This document shows, piece after piece, positions 53,840-62,950 of a DNA stretch of 63,385 bases; within the stretch, counting starts at the first letter, position 1; each line of letters starts with the position of its first letter. Source of the DNA: an uncultured Ruminococcus sp. (GTDB lineage Bacteria > Bacillota > Clostridia > Oscillospirales > Ruminococcaceae); the NCBI GenBank assembly GCA_949291345.1, contig CASEVP010000007.1:1-63385 (forward strand), read 5' to 3'. A model generated the notes under the pieces. The model was not told the DNA's origin, ran no database searches, and saw only the letters and a program-made list of their open reading frames with translations. The translations under genes were made by a program, and so were the position numbers.

Positions 53840-55066
53840 TTACAACAGACCGCCTTGTTGATAGAATCCCATCTGGATTACATACAAACACCCGCACAGA
53901 AATCGATATCGATCTCCGATAGGACTAAGTACAATCGCATCTGCAAATGGTTCTCCTGCAAATGCAGCTGCATAACGGCGGATCTGCTCCAAATTTTCAT
54001 TGTTCAGTCCGAACTGATACAAACAGATCTGTTTGGCAAAATACATACACTTCAAATTATACAGCATCGTACAAAATTTCTGCATAAAAGCATCCACAAT
54101 TGGTTCAAGTGCACTTTCTTTTTCTACAGCACATAGTAATGTTTTCAATGTTAAATTTGACAAGTCACCCTTCAACATCTGGTACAACTCCGGCGTCTGT
54201 TCTGCTGAAAAAATTGCACCCACCTTTTCCTGCATGGTTTTCTGAGAAAGTTCAGCATGAACACTTCCTTTCGGATAACCTTCTGCGGCAATACCATTTG
54301 GATCCACGCACATATTTTCTATGTAATTACCTGCACGTACTGCACTGTGCAGCGGCACGCCGTTGTGAAGCGGAATCGCACAATAATGTTCTTCATTCCA
54401 ATATAAAAACACCAGGTTTTCTGGTTTTGCATGGCTGTCCTGATAAGTTGTTCCGGCAACAGCAAACTGTGTAAGTGCACTTTCAATATAAACAGGCATT
54501 CCCGTTCTTTCTTCTAATAACTGCTGAAGCTTTGGAAATACGGGAGTATCATCACTGCTGCGTTCCATTTTCATTGGCTCAAATAAAACAGGCATAATCC
54601 CCATGCCGATCCCCAGCAGGTTTTCCTTGTGCAGACAGCTATTCTGCAGCATGGTTTCCATCGATTTCACTACCAAATCTACCAGCCGTTCCGGTGACAT
54701 CTTTCCTTCATAAGCAATTGTTTTTTTGTCCAGTGCCGCAGCGTTTAGCGTGGTCAATCCAACGCAGATTTCCTTCTCATCCACGTACACACCCATTGCA
54801 AACTTGTATGCCTCATTGATATCCAGCAATATCTTTCTTCTGCCCTTTTTGGATTCCTTGCCCGGTTCGACCGGCTCTTCGCCGATCTCCTCTAAAATAT
54901 GCTGGTCAATCATTTCGTTTGTAATAATCGTAACTGCAGCTCTTGTTATCTGCAATATGCTGGAAATATCCACTCTCGAAATCGGTCCCCGTTCCCGAAT
55001 AACACGCAAAATCTGCATACGATTTCTTCTTTTCAAATCCAACTTGCTAATACCGCAATCATTCAT
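53840..55066 (-). CDS. ROK-family transcriptional regulator
   Basis: A 408-residue sugar-responsive repressor-type protein. It has an N-terminal winged helix (about 10-70; RNRMQILRVIRERGPISRVDISSILQITRAAVTIITNEMI) and a ROK sugar-kinase-like domain (about 90-405). The usual zinc motif CXCGXXGC is not seen, and the GIGMGIMPVLF block has drifted from the GIG(V/I)PG pattern, so it is a sensor, not a kinase. Starts MNDCGISK at 55066 (AGAGGAA nine bases upstream); an ATG one codon earlier is equally possible. Likely target genes are sugar genes, perhaps the GH13/glgP genes nearby. Confidence 0.88.
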   Translation of the reverse strand: MNDCGISKLDLKRRNRMQILRVIRERGPISRVDISSILQITRAAVTIITNEMIDQHILEEIGEEPVEPGKESKKGRRKILLDINEAYKFAMGVYVDEKEICVGLTTLNAAALDKKTIAYEGKMSPERLVDLVVKSMETMLQNSCLHKENLLGIGMGIMPVLFEPMKMERSSDDTPVFPKLQQLLEERTGMPVYIESALTQFAVAGTTYQDSHAKPENLVFLYWNEEHYCAIPLHNGVPLHSAVRAGNYIENMCVDPNGIAAEGYPKGSVHAELSQKTMQEKVGAIFSAEQTPELYQMLKGDLSNLTLKTLLCAVEKESALEPIVDAFMQKFCTMLYNLKCMYFAKQICLYQFGLNNENLEQIRRYAAAFAGEPFADAIVLSPIGDRYRFLCGCLYVIQMGFYQQGGLL

Positions 55067-55180
55067 CATTATTTCCTCTTTCATTTTTTTCACGATGCCG
55101 CAGAAAAACGCTTCTCGTAACCAATGTGATAAGGCTGCAAAAAACAGCAATTTGTCCAATATATCATTGCAAAGTTCCGC

Positions 55181-55223
55181 TTATTTATTTATTTATTTTA
55201 TCATACTGTTTTTCAGATTGCAA
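55181..55223 (-). promoter_or_regulatory. Promoter of the ROK gene with (TAAA)n repeat
   Basis: TTGCAA (55218-55223), 17 bp, TAAAAT (55195-55200) on the minus strand. It runs directly into about five units of TAAA (55181-55199), a simple repeat prone to slippage. Confidence 0.5.
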
Positions 55224-55617
55224 CGGTGTTTGCAGTCCCTATTAAAAATTTACAAATGTGATACATTCCTCTAAACTCTTGATATTTTTGCTTTCGCATC
55301 CATATTATTCACTACGGTTTAACTGTTGAAATGTATTTTTTCATGTTTGTTCTCAACTTTGATTTAAAGGTAGATGTGTTTCCTCGGTTCAACTCCCGGC
55401 AAAAAAAGACCGCTTTACACAGTACCACAATTTTTGTGAATCTGAACAAAACGGTCTCTAAATGATTGTATACTATTTTTTGTAAAACAGGGGCTGTTCG
55501 GTGCGGACATTTTGTGTAAACGCTGCAAAATGCTCTGCCAAAAGCATTCCAATTGTGTCAATGGGGGGATCACTGAAATATTTTAAGGTTTTGTACTTCG
55601 TTTTTCGTCGTTTAAAC
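55224..55617. other. Intergenic stretch, no gene seen
   Basis: About 390 AT-rich bases between the ROK promoter and the tRNA-Pro terminator. Only a loose inverted repeat is seen (AGACCG near 55410 with CGGTCT near 55453). Confidence 0.4.
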
Positions 55618-55649
55618 ACAAAAAAAGACTGAAAACACAGTCTTTTTTT
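55618..55649 (-). terminator. Terminator after tRNA-Pro
   Basis: AAAAAAAGACTG (55620-55631) pairs with CAGTCTTTTTTT (55638-55649). Confidence 0.85.
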
Positions 55650-55676
55650 GGATAAACATTTTTTATTGTCATAAGA

Positions 55677-55753
55677 TGGTCGAGGTGACAAGATTCGAAC
55701 TTGCGGCCCCTACGTCCCGAACGTAGTGCTCTACCAAACTGAGCCACACCTCG
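55677..55753 (-). tRNA. tRNA-Pro (CGG)
   Basis: A 77-nt cloverleaf on the minus strand with acceptor CGAGGTG/CACCTCG, anticodon stem CTACG/CGTAG with loop TTCGGGA (anticodon CGG), T-loop GTTCGAATC and encoded CCA. Confidence 0.95.
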
Positions 55754-55766
55754 ATGCGACTTAGTT

Positions 55767-55794
55767 AGTATAGCATATTTTAATAAATTTGTAA
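55767..55794 (-). promoter_or_regulatory. Promoter of tRNA-Pro
   Basis: TTACAA (55789-55794), 16 bp ending TATGC, TATACT (55767-55772), minus strand. Confidence 0.6.
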
Positions 55795-55913
55795 AGGGGT
55801 TTGTGTCGAAAACGAAAAAAGGAAAGTTATCTTTATTTCTGTTCATGATTTTTAAGTGATTTAAACTACGATTATAAAAGTATAAGATATTGCATTTAGA
55901 AAAAAGAATCAAA

Positions 55914-57800
55914 TTAGAAACCGTTGTTTCGTTCACGTACAGCACCGATTACTGCGCAGCTGTTTGGCGGAAGAATGATAGCATCACCGTCACATATTCC
56001 GCTGACTACAGTGCTGAACGCATAGTGGGAAAAGCATTTATCCCGAAGAGAAACCATAGAAGTTTCACTGTGGCGGTTTAGCAGGATAACCATGCTGCTG
56101 CCCGAATCTTTTTCATAGCGAGAAAATCCAATGACATGTTCTTCCAGAATTAAAAATTCCATTTCACCTTCGGCAAAAATCGCACTATATTCTCTGCGGA
56201 TACGACTGAGTTGTTTGGTGTATTCCAGCATATCCTGGTCTTCTTTTCCCCACGGAAAGCATCTGCGGTTAAATGGATCCTTCCAGCCTTGTAGACCTAC
56301 TTCGTCTCCATAGTAAATACTGGGAACACCTGGTAGAAAAAACTGCAGCACCATAGCACCTTTTAATAACGCTTTGCCTCGTTCGTATTCATCTGGAGAA
56401 AGGGTGTTTTGCGCCATCCAGTCTTTGCTTTTGTCGTTGCAGGACGGGCCGCCAAATCGATTGATGGCGCGTTCAATATCGTGGGTGGAGACGAAGTTCA
56501 TGAGAACATCTACCGTACATTTGGGATAATTTTCTAAAATGCTCATAATACGATCCCGGAAAATTGTGGCAGCCTCTCCTTTCATATAGGCGATGATTGC
56601 CTCACGAAAAGGGTAGTTCATGACACTGTCTAGTTGGTCGCCAAGCAAATATCGGCGCTTGACGCCGTATGCTTCCTTGTTGGAGGCATCTTCCCAGACC
56701 TCGCCGATCACAATTTTTTCTGAATCAAATTTTTTGATGCATTTTCGGAGATTGTCTAAAAATTCATCCGGCAGTTCATCTGCGACATCCAGGCGGAAAC
56801 CAGCTGCACCGAGACTAAGCCAATATGTGAGAACGCCGTCTTCACCGCAGATATATTTGGTATAACTCGGATTGTTTTCATCCACATTGGGCAGTGTGTC
56901 AATACCCCACCAGGATTCATACTGTTTATTGCCCCAGAAGTGATACCAAGAGTAGTAGGGGCTTTGTTCAGACTGGTAGGCGCCGAGGGTGTCATATCTG
57001 CCGAATTTGTTGAAATAGATGCTGTCAGCACCGGTGTGTGAGAAAACGCCGTCTAGTATCACGGATATCCCGCGTTTTGCAGCATCTTCGCAAAGCAGGC
57101 GGAAGTCCTCGTTGGTGCCGAGGAGTGGGTCAACGTTGCGATAGTTGGCAGTGTTGTAACGATGGTTTTCATGGGATTCAAAAATGGGGTTAAGGTAGAT
57201 ACAAGTGACACCCAAACTTTCGAGATAGTCCAGTTTGCTGCGAATCCCTTCGAGGTCGCCGCCAAAATAGTCGTTGTTCCAGACGTGTCCGTTTTGGTCA
57301 GGTTTATAGTAGGGGAGTTCACCCCACTGACGCATGACTCTATCGGATGGAACATTTTCATGAGGCTTTCCGCTGCAGCAAAACCGATCCGGAAAAATCT
57401 GGTACATAATGCCGCCTTTGAGAAAATCCGGTGTATGGTATTCCTCATTAAACACGGTCAGTTGGAACATTTCACCCTGATCCAGCATACCATGACAGGC
57501 ATCGCCGCGTTTGATGTAATGGCGTACTCCGTTGCTGGTATAGGAAAAGTAGTAGTAATGGACGCCGTCATATTTTGGGAAAAAGGTGGTTGTATACAGC
57601 ACATAACCGTTTTCGTGTTCTTTGACATTCATAGGGAGAAAGCGTTCTTTGAAGCCGGTGCGGAATACGACCATTACGGGTGTATAATCCAAAGAAGTTT
57701 CTTCCGGAAGGCGGATGGTGAACTGGCAGCTGTGGCTGCGGCGCAGCGCACCAAAGGGATATTTATAGTTTTCATCCCAGCTGTTATAGAAATACAGCAT
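55914..57800 (-). CDS. GH13 alpha-amylase-family enzyme (neopullulanase-like), cytosolic
   Basis: A 628-residue glycoside hydrolase without a signal peptide, acting on imported maltodextrins or stored glycogen. The N-terminal beta domain (about 1-125) precedes the barrel with GGIMYQIFPDRF and LNPIFESHENHRYNT. The catalytic residues follow: Asp in GFRLDVADELP, Glu in VIGEVWEDA, and Asp in FVSTHDIERA. A C-terminal beta domain ends it. ATG 57800 with GAAAGGAGC upstream. It follows glgP in the same direction, separated by 195 bases with two palindromic hairpins, and probably shares its transcript. Confidence 0.92.
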   Translation of the reverse strand: MLYFYNSWDENYKYPFGALRRSHSCQFTIRLPEETSLDYTPVMVVFRTGFKERFLPMNVKEHENGYVLYTTTFFPKYDGVHYYYFSYTSNGVRHYIKRGDACHGMLDQGEMFQLTVFNEEYHTPDFLKGGIMYQIFPDRFCCSGKPHENVPSDRVMRQWGELPYYKPDQNGHVWNNDYFGGDLEGIRSKLDYLESLGVTCIYLNPIFESHENHRYNTANYRNVDPLLGTNEDFRLLCEDAAKRGISVILDGVFSHTGADSIYFNKFGRYDTLGAYQSEQSPYYSWYHFWGNKQYESWWGIDTLPNVDENNPSYTKYICGEDGVLTYWLSLGAAGFRLDVADELPDEFLDNLRKCIKKFDSEKIVIGEVWEDASNKEAYGVKRRYLLGDQLDSVMNYPFREAIIAYMKGEAATIFRDRIMSILENYPKCTVDVLMNFVSTHDIERAINRFGGPSCNDKSKDWMAQNTLSPDEYERGKALLKGAMVLQFFLPGVPSIYYGDEVGLQGWKDPFNRRCFPWGKEDQDMLEYTKQLSRIRREYSAIFAEGEMEFLILEEHVIGFSRYEKDSGSSMVILLNRHSETSMVSLRDKCFSHYAFSTVVSGICDGDAIILPPNSCAVIGAVRERNNGF

Positions 57801-57823
57801 GTGAAAAAAGCTCCTTTCGTATC

Positions 57824-57860
57824 GCAAAACGGAGCAGTTGTTGATTCTGCTCCGTTTTGC
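57824..57860 (-). repeat. Hairpin before the GH13 gene
   Basis: GCAAAACGGAGCAG (57824-57837) pairs perfectly with CTGCTCCGTTTTGC (57847-57860). On the minus strand it lies between glgP and GH13, about 23 bases before the GH13 start, and ends TTTTGC. It could be an attenuator or a partial terminator. Confidence 0.65.
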
Positions 57861-57960
57861 AGTATATAAGGCATTGCTGCACAAAAAACCATATTTGTGA
57901 TGCGTAAAAGTGGTGCGGTTATGTGCGGTTTCTGCTATTATTCATAGAATCATCAGATGA

Positions 57961-57988
57961 CACATTGTGCAGTGCACTGTACAATGTG
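57961..57988. repeat. Palindrome just after glgP
   Basis: CACATTGT (57961-57968) and ACAATGTG (57981-57988) with inner CAGT/ACTG form a nearly perfect 28-bp palindrome eight bases past the glgP stop. It may stabilise the mRNA end or be a protein-binding site. Confidence 0.6.
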
Positions 57989-57995
57989 CATAGCA

Positions 57996-60407
57996 TCAAT
58001 GGATATTCCAGATGTCTTTTGCATATTCGTTGACAGCACGGTCTGCGGAGAAGATTCCGGCACCGGCGATATTGTGCAGAGACATTTTTGTCCACTTATC
58101 GGTATCTTGGTAAAGTTCCGAACTCTTTTCTTGAATCTGACAATAGCTGTCGAAGTCTGCCAGTACCATATACGGGTCAGAATTGCGCAAAGAATCGGCA
58201 ACTTCTGTGAATTTGCAGCCGTTAATGCCCATATACATTCTGTCAATACACGCTTTGATAATAGGATTATGCTCATAGTAGTCGCTCGGGTGATAGCCTC
58301 TTGCTTTGAGAGCATTGACTTCTTCGGTTTTCATTCCGAAGATAAGAATGTTGTCTTTGCCGACTACATCGCCAATTTCAATGTTGGCACCGTCTAGGGT
58401 GCCGAGCGTAATGGCGCCATTGAGCATCAGTTTCATATTTCCAGTACCGGAAGCCTCGGTGCCAGCCAAAGAGATTTGTTCGGAGATATCACATGCAGGC
58501 ATCAGCAGCTCAGACATGGTAACGCAGTAATTTTCCAAGAAGTATACAGACAATTTTTCAGAGATCTTCGGATTTTTTCGAATTTCTTCGGATAGTGCCC
58601 ATATCAGTTTAATGATCTGTTTTGCCAGATAGTATCCTGGTGCAGCTTTTGCAGCAAAGATATAAGTTTTGGGTGTAAAGGGCATATCCGGATTTTCTAG
58701 CAGAGCGTTGTACTGCGCTAGAATATGCATTACATTTAGATGCTGACGCTTGTATTCGTGTAAGCGCTTCACTTGTGCGTCAAAAATGCTGTCCGTGTTC
58801 AAGAGCACGCCGCTTTGTTTCTTAACATATTTGGCGAAACGTTCTTTGTTTTCTTTTTTTATTTTACGCAGTTGTTCAAGAACATCCTTGTCGTCGGCAA
58901 AGACTTCGAGTTTTTTCAGTTCACTGCCGTCCTTAAGGAATCCGTCGCCAATCTTTTCCCGCAGCAGATTGGTCAAACCAGGGTTAGATTGATATAGCCA
59001 TCTGCGGTATGCGATACCGTTTGTAACATTTTTAAACTTATTGGGGGTGTCCAAAAATTCTTCATGGAAGACGCTTTGCTTGATGATCTCAGAGTGCAGC
59101 TTAGATACGCCGTTGACGCTGTGAGATGCCATAACACAGAGTGTTGCCATGTGAATCTGATTATCTTTGATGATGGACATTCTGGTTGTTTTTGCACTGT
59201 CACCGCCGTTGCGTTCCATGAGACCGGCACAGTAGCGATTGTTAATCTCTACAATAATTTGGAAAATGCGCGGCACCACCTGTTTTACAAGATTGACATC
59301 CCATTTTTCCAGTGCTTCTGCCATAACCGTATGATTTGTATAAGCAAATGTATTGGTCACGATATGCCATGCCTTCTCCCAAGTGTAGCCGCAGTCATCG
59401 AGCAGTACACGCATTAGTTCGGGGATTGCCAGGGTGGGGTGCGTGTCGTTGATATGAATGGCCACCTTTTCGTGTAGGTTTTCCAGTGTGCCATAAACAT
59501 TCATATGGTTATTGACAATGTCACCAACGGCAGCCGCACATAAAAAATACTGCTGTCGCAGACGAAGCGATTTGCCTTCGAGATGGTTGTCGTTGGGATA
59601 AAGCACCTTCGAGATTGCATTTGCCATTGAGTTGCGGCTCAGTGCCTGTGCATAATTTCCTTCATTAAATTTCTGCATGTCAAAGCTAGGTGCCTGTGCC
59701 TTCCATAGACGCAGCTTGGAAACGCCGGCGCTGCCGTAGCCTGATACGTACATATCATACGGAATGGCGATTACAGTATTGTAGTTGACGTGAGAAATGT
59801 AGTGATAAGCATCCTGCCAGTATTCCTGAACATTGCCTTCGAAGTGTACTTCGATCGCCTCGTCTGGTTTTGGGTCGAGCCAGACACTGCCGCCCGGAAG
59901 CCAGTTATCGGGTTCTTCTGTTTGCCATCCGTCTTCCAGTTTCTGTTTGAAGATGCCGTATTCGTAGCAGATAGAGTGACCGGTTGCCGGAATCTCTTGC
60001 GTTGCCATTGCATCCAAGTAGCAGGCAGCCAGACGGCCGAGTCCTCCGTTGCCAAGGCCTGCGTCCGGTTCGCATTCAAATATATTGTCTAAATTGATGT
60101 GATATTCATTTAAAATCGAACGGATATCCTCTGCCAGTTCCAGATTATAAAGCGTCGTTTTTAAGGAACGTCCCATCAGGAATTCCATGGACAGATAATA
60201 TACGCTTTTACCGCCTACGGAATGTGTTTTGTTCATGAAACGCTGTCGTTTATGCTTGAGTTTTTCAACCATCATAGCGGACAACACTTGATAAATCTGT
60301 TTATCAGACGCTTCGTCTGGTGAAACGCTGCATTCAAGCTGCAGCATATCAAAAAATTTTTGCTTAAGTTCTTCCCTTTGAGAACTGCCTGTTTTTTTCA
60401 CTGCCAT
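57996..60407 (-). CDS. glgP: Glycogen/maltodextrin phosphorylase
   Basis: Releases glucose 1-phosphate from alpha-1,4-glucans using PLP. The 803 residues are full length for the GT35 family. Key parts are GGLGRLAACYLDAMATQEIPATG, the INDTHPTLAIPELMRVL block, KRLHEYKRQHLNVMHI and the PLP site EASGTGNMKLMLNGA. ATG 60407 with GAGGAGG upstream. Promoter at 60566-60594. With the GH13 enzyme downstream it forms an intracellular glucan-degrading pair. Confidence 0.96.
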   Translation of the reverse strand: MAVKKTGSSQREELKQKFFDMLQLECSVSPDEASDKQIYQVLSAMMVEKLKHKRQRFMNKTHSVGGKSVYYLSMEFLMGRSLKTTLYNLELAEDIRSILNEYHINLDNIFECEPDAGLGNGGLGRLAACYLDAMATQEIPATGHSICYEYGIFKQKLEDGWQTEEPDNWLPGGSVWLDPKPDEAIEVHFEGNVQEYWQDAYHYISHVNYNTVIAIPYDMYVSGYGSAGVSKLRLWKAQAPSFDMQKFNEGNYAQALSRNSMANAISKVLYPNDNHLEGKSLRLRQQYFLCAAAVGDIVNNHMNVYGTLENLHEKVAIHINDTHPTLAIPELMRVLLDDCGYTWEKAWHIVTNTFAYTNHTVMAEALEKWDVNLVKQVVPRIFQIIVEINNRYCAGLMERNGGDSAKTTRMSIIKDNQIHMATLCVMASHSVNGVSKLHSEIIKQSVFHEEFLDTPNKFKNVTNGIAYRRWLYQSNPGLTNLLREKIGDGFLKDGSELKKLEVFADDKDVLEQLRKIKKENKERFAKYVKKQSGVLLNTDSIFDAQVKRLHEYKRQHLNVMHILAQYNALLENPDMPFTPKTYIFAAKAAPGYYLAKQIIKLIWALSEEIRKNPKISEKLSVYFLENYCVTMSELLMPACDISEQISLAGTEASGTGNMKLMLNGAITLGTLDGANIEIGDVVGKDNILIFGMKTEEVNALKARGYHPSDYYEHNPIIKACIDRMYMGINGCKFTEVADSLRNSDPYMVLADFDSYCQIQEKSSELYQDTDKWTKMSLHNIAGAGIFSADRAVNEYAKDIWNIH

Positions 60408-60565
60408 TGTATCCTCCTCAACATTGCGGCGGCTCCCGTTTCTCATTTTAATTTTCCCTGCTGGTTTGCAGGGAATATATCATACTGCAGTTCGTAGATC
60501 CGGACTGCATTTGGGAAGACAACAGGTTCGCCGCTTCACCTTATTGTCTTCTTTTTATTATATTT

Positions 60566-60594
60566 ATTATAACGGATTTTCCGCTGACTTTCAA
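60566..60594 (-). promoter_or_regulatory. Promoter of glgP
   Basis: TTGAAA (60589-60594), 17 bp, TATAAT (60566-60571), minus strand. The leader is about 150 nt. Confidence 0.75.
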
Positions 60595-61008
60595 TAGCTG
60601 AATTCACCAAAAATTTCAAAAAAAGCTTTTTGGTTTCGTAATATACATCTGCCTTTCTAAACAAAACTTGGAATATACAGGAAAAATTAGACGTTTTTTC
60701 TTGAAAAAGCACTGCTGTTTTGCGAAAAAACGGGATATATTTCACCATGACTGGCATTTGGACAATCTGTGCGTCAATCATGAGAATGGTTGTGCTTTTT
60801 TATAAAAATGTCAAAAAATTGTAAACCCATCTGTTGGGATATATTTAAAAACGTAGGGAGTATTAAGTATGCATTGCAAAATGATGGTGCGCTTGAGCTT
60901 GTCTGCGGCTTTTGTCATATTGCACAAGAGGGCGTGAATATGTAGGCTACAGTTGTTTTTTTCACCAATTACCGGAACAATACCGCTTCCGGCGGAGAAA
61001 TGGATTAC
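60595..61008. other. Intergenic stretch, no gene seen
   Basis: About 410 bases between the divergent glgP and citrate synthase promoters. I see no supported ORF, strong stem or repeat. Confidence 0.45.
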
Positions 61009-61037
61009 TTGACAACGGAAAAAAATTTGGGTATAAT
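61009..61037 (+). promoter_or_regulatory. Promoter of the citrate synthase gene
   Basis: TTGACA (61009-61014), 17 bp, TATAAT (61032-61037). The leader is about 180 nt, with an internal purine-rich part (CCGGAGGGATAGGGG) but no recognised riboswitch. Confidence 0.8.
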
Positions 61038-61223
61038 AAAATTTATCAATGCAGATGAACAATTTATGATATGTATTGTGCACAGTGTTATGCCGAAGGA
61101 AATGAGAATATCCTGCACAGGGAAAAACCGAGGAAATTTCCCGGAGGGATAGGGGACAATTCGGATGATCGTAAAAACAAATCAACGCCGCAGTGGCAGC
61201 ACCTCAGAAAGGACGGATGAAAA

Positions 61224-62627
61224 ATGAAAAAAGAAACATTATTACACTCCTCTAAGATTCAAAAAATGATAGAACAATATAAGCATGATATGGAACTGGT
61301 TGATAAGCTGACAGCCGAAGCAGAGCCGTGGTATGACATCGCACCAGAATTGTATATGCAGTATGAAGTCAAGCGAGGACTGCGTGATTTGGATGGAAGG
61401 GGCGTCCGTGCCGGACTGACAACCATCAGCCGTGTCTCTGCCACAAAAATGGTAGATGGAAAAGAAGTGCAGGCACCGGGTATGCTGTGTTACCGTGGGA
61501 TTCCTATCGAAAATCTGGTGCAGGGATTTATTTCTCACGATCGATTTGGATTCGAAGAGATTGTCTATCTGCTGTTAATGGGGCATTTGCCGAAAAAAGA
61601 GCAAATGGCACAGTTCCAAGAATTGTTGGTGGATTATCGTGCACTGCCAAACCGTTTTAATAGCGGCGTAATTATGAAGATGCCAAGTGATAATATTATG
61701 AATACAATGGCGAAGTGTGTGCTGGCACTTCACGCCTACGATCCGAAGCCTGATGACACCAGTTTGTCCAATGTGATGCGGCAGTGTTTGCAGCTGATTG
61801 CTCAGTTTCCTACGCTGGCAGTGTTCGGATATCAGGCGTCGATGTACTTCCGCAATGACAAGAGCATGTTCATTCAGAAACCGGATCCTAAATTGACGAT
61901 TGCGGAAAATATCTTGTATATGATGCGTCCAGATGGGAAATATACTCGCCTGGAGGCAAAGCTGCTTGATCTGTGTCTGGTTCTTCACGCAGAGCATGGA
62001 GGCGGTAATAATTCTGCTTTTACGGTGCATGTGGTCTCGTCCTCAGGAACGGATACGTATTCGACGATTGCGGCTGCGCTCGGCTCTTTGAAGGGACCCA
62101 AGCATGGCGGTGCGAATATCAAGGTAATGGAAATGTTTGAGGATCTGAAGACGAATTGCCCGGACTGGGAGGATGAAGACGCACTGCGGGAATATTTGAT
62201 GGGCTTGCTACGCGGAGAGCGGTTTGATCAGGCAGGTCTGATCTATGGAATGGGTCATGCGGTTTACTCTGTATCGGATCCGCGTGCGGTGATTTTAAAA
62301 TCCTTTGTAGAAAAGCTGTCCCAGGAAAAAGGTTGTCATGCCGAATATGAATTGTACGCAAGAGTAGAACGCCTTGCAAAGGAAGTAATTACATCAAATC
62401 GCAAGATTTATAAGGGCGTCTGTGCGAATGTGGATTTTTACAGCGGATTTGTATATCGCATGTTAGGACTGCCGATGGATCTATTTACGCCAATTTTTGC
62501 AATTGCAAGAATTGCAGGTTGGTCGGCGCATCGCTTAGAAGAGCTGATTAACTGCCGTAAGATCATTCGTCCAGCCTATTTGCCCGTGGGAAAACCGCAA
62601 GAATATGTGCCGCTGGAAGAACGGTGA
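61224..62627 (+). CDS. Citrate synthase
   Basis: Condenses acetyl-CoA and oxaloacetate, providing 2-oxoglutarate for glutamate synthesis in anaerobes. It has 467 residues, longer than the usual 370-430 because of a helical N-terminus (about 1-70). Catalytic blocks are LHAEHGGGNNSAFTVHVVSS (His) and GMGHAVYSVSDPRA (His), followed by the late VNFDFYSG-like ANVDFYSGFVYRMLG. A 2-methylcitrate synthase role cannot be excluded. ATG 61224 with AGAAAGGA upstream. Terminator at 62676-62704. Confidence 0.93.
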   Translation: MKKETLLHSSKIQKMIEQYKHDMELVDKLTAEAEPWYDIAPELYMQYEVKRGLRDLDGRGVRAGLTTISRVSATKMVDGKEVQAPGMLCYRGIPIENLVQGFISHDRFGFEEIVYLLLMGHLPKKEQMAQFQELLVDYRALPNRFNSGVIMKMPSDNIMNTMAKCVLALHAYDPKPDDTSLSNVMRQCLQLIAQFPTLAVFGYQASMYFRNDKSMFIQKPDPKLTIAENILYMMRPDGKYTRLEAKLLDLCLVLHAEHGGGNNSAFTVHVVSSSGTDTYSTIAAALGSLKGPKHGGANIKVMEMFEDLKTNCPDWEDEDALREYLMGLLRGERFDQAGLIYGMGHAVYSVSDPRAVILKSFVEKLSQEKGCHAEYELYARVERLAKEVITSNRKIYKGVCANVDFYSGFVYRMLGLPMDLFTPIFAIARIAGWSAHRLEELINCRKIIRPAYLPVGKPQEYVPLEER

Positions 62628-62675
62628 TGCGGCGATTGTGTGCCGGGATATTGCTGTTTTGATGTGCGTTTTTTG

Positions 62676-62704
62676 TGCAGGGAGATACCCTGCATATTTT
62701 TTTT
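62676..62704 (+). terminator. Terminator of the citrate synthase gene
   Basis: TGCAGGG (62676-62682) pairs with CCCTGCA (62688-62694), then a T-rich tract to 62704. Confidence 0.85.
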
Positions 62705-62713
62705 GAAAAACAC

Positions 62714-62742
62714 TTGCATTTTGTAGCTTGATGTGCTATAAT
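62714..62742 (+). promoter_or_regulatory. Promoter of the SRP RNA gene
   Basis: TTGCAT (62714-62719), 17 bp ending TGTGC, TATAAT (62737-62742). Confidence 0.75.
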
Positions 62743-62773
62743 ACTTGTATCTGATGCGTTGGTATCAGGGACG

Positions 62774-62906
62774 GATTCCGGAATATAGGTGTGCGGGTCC
62801 TGTGCAACAAAGCACCGTGAACCATGTCAGGCGGGGGACCGAGCAGCATTAAGCGGATTGTTTTGTGTGCCGCAGCAAACCTGCACACCTATGTTCCGGA
62901 ATTTTT
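62774..62906 (+). ncRNA. ffs: Signal recognition particle RNA (small type)
   Basis: The RNA part of SRP that binds Ffh and targets membrane proteins. A long closing helix (GATTCCGGAA.ATAGGTGTGC near 62774-62794 with its complement at 62882-62902) ends in six T. The Ffh-binding domain reads GTCAGG, then an apical CGG-GGGA-CCG, then AGCAGC. It is therefore the canonical symmetric loop with a GNRA-type tetraloop. It lies directly upstream of dnaX, as in other Bacillota. It lacks the Alu domain of the long Bacillus type. Confidence 0.9.
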
Positions 62907-62950
62907 TGAATTTTCCGCAGACAAAGGGCAAAAATCGGGAGGTGTGACAA

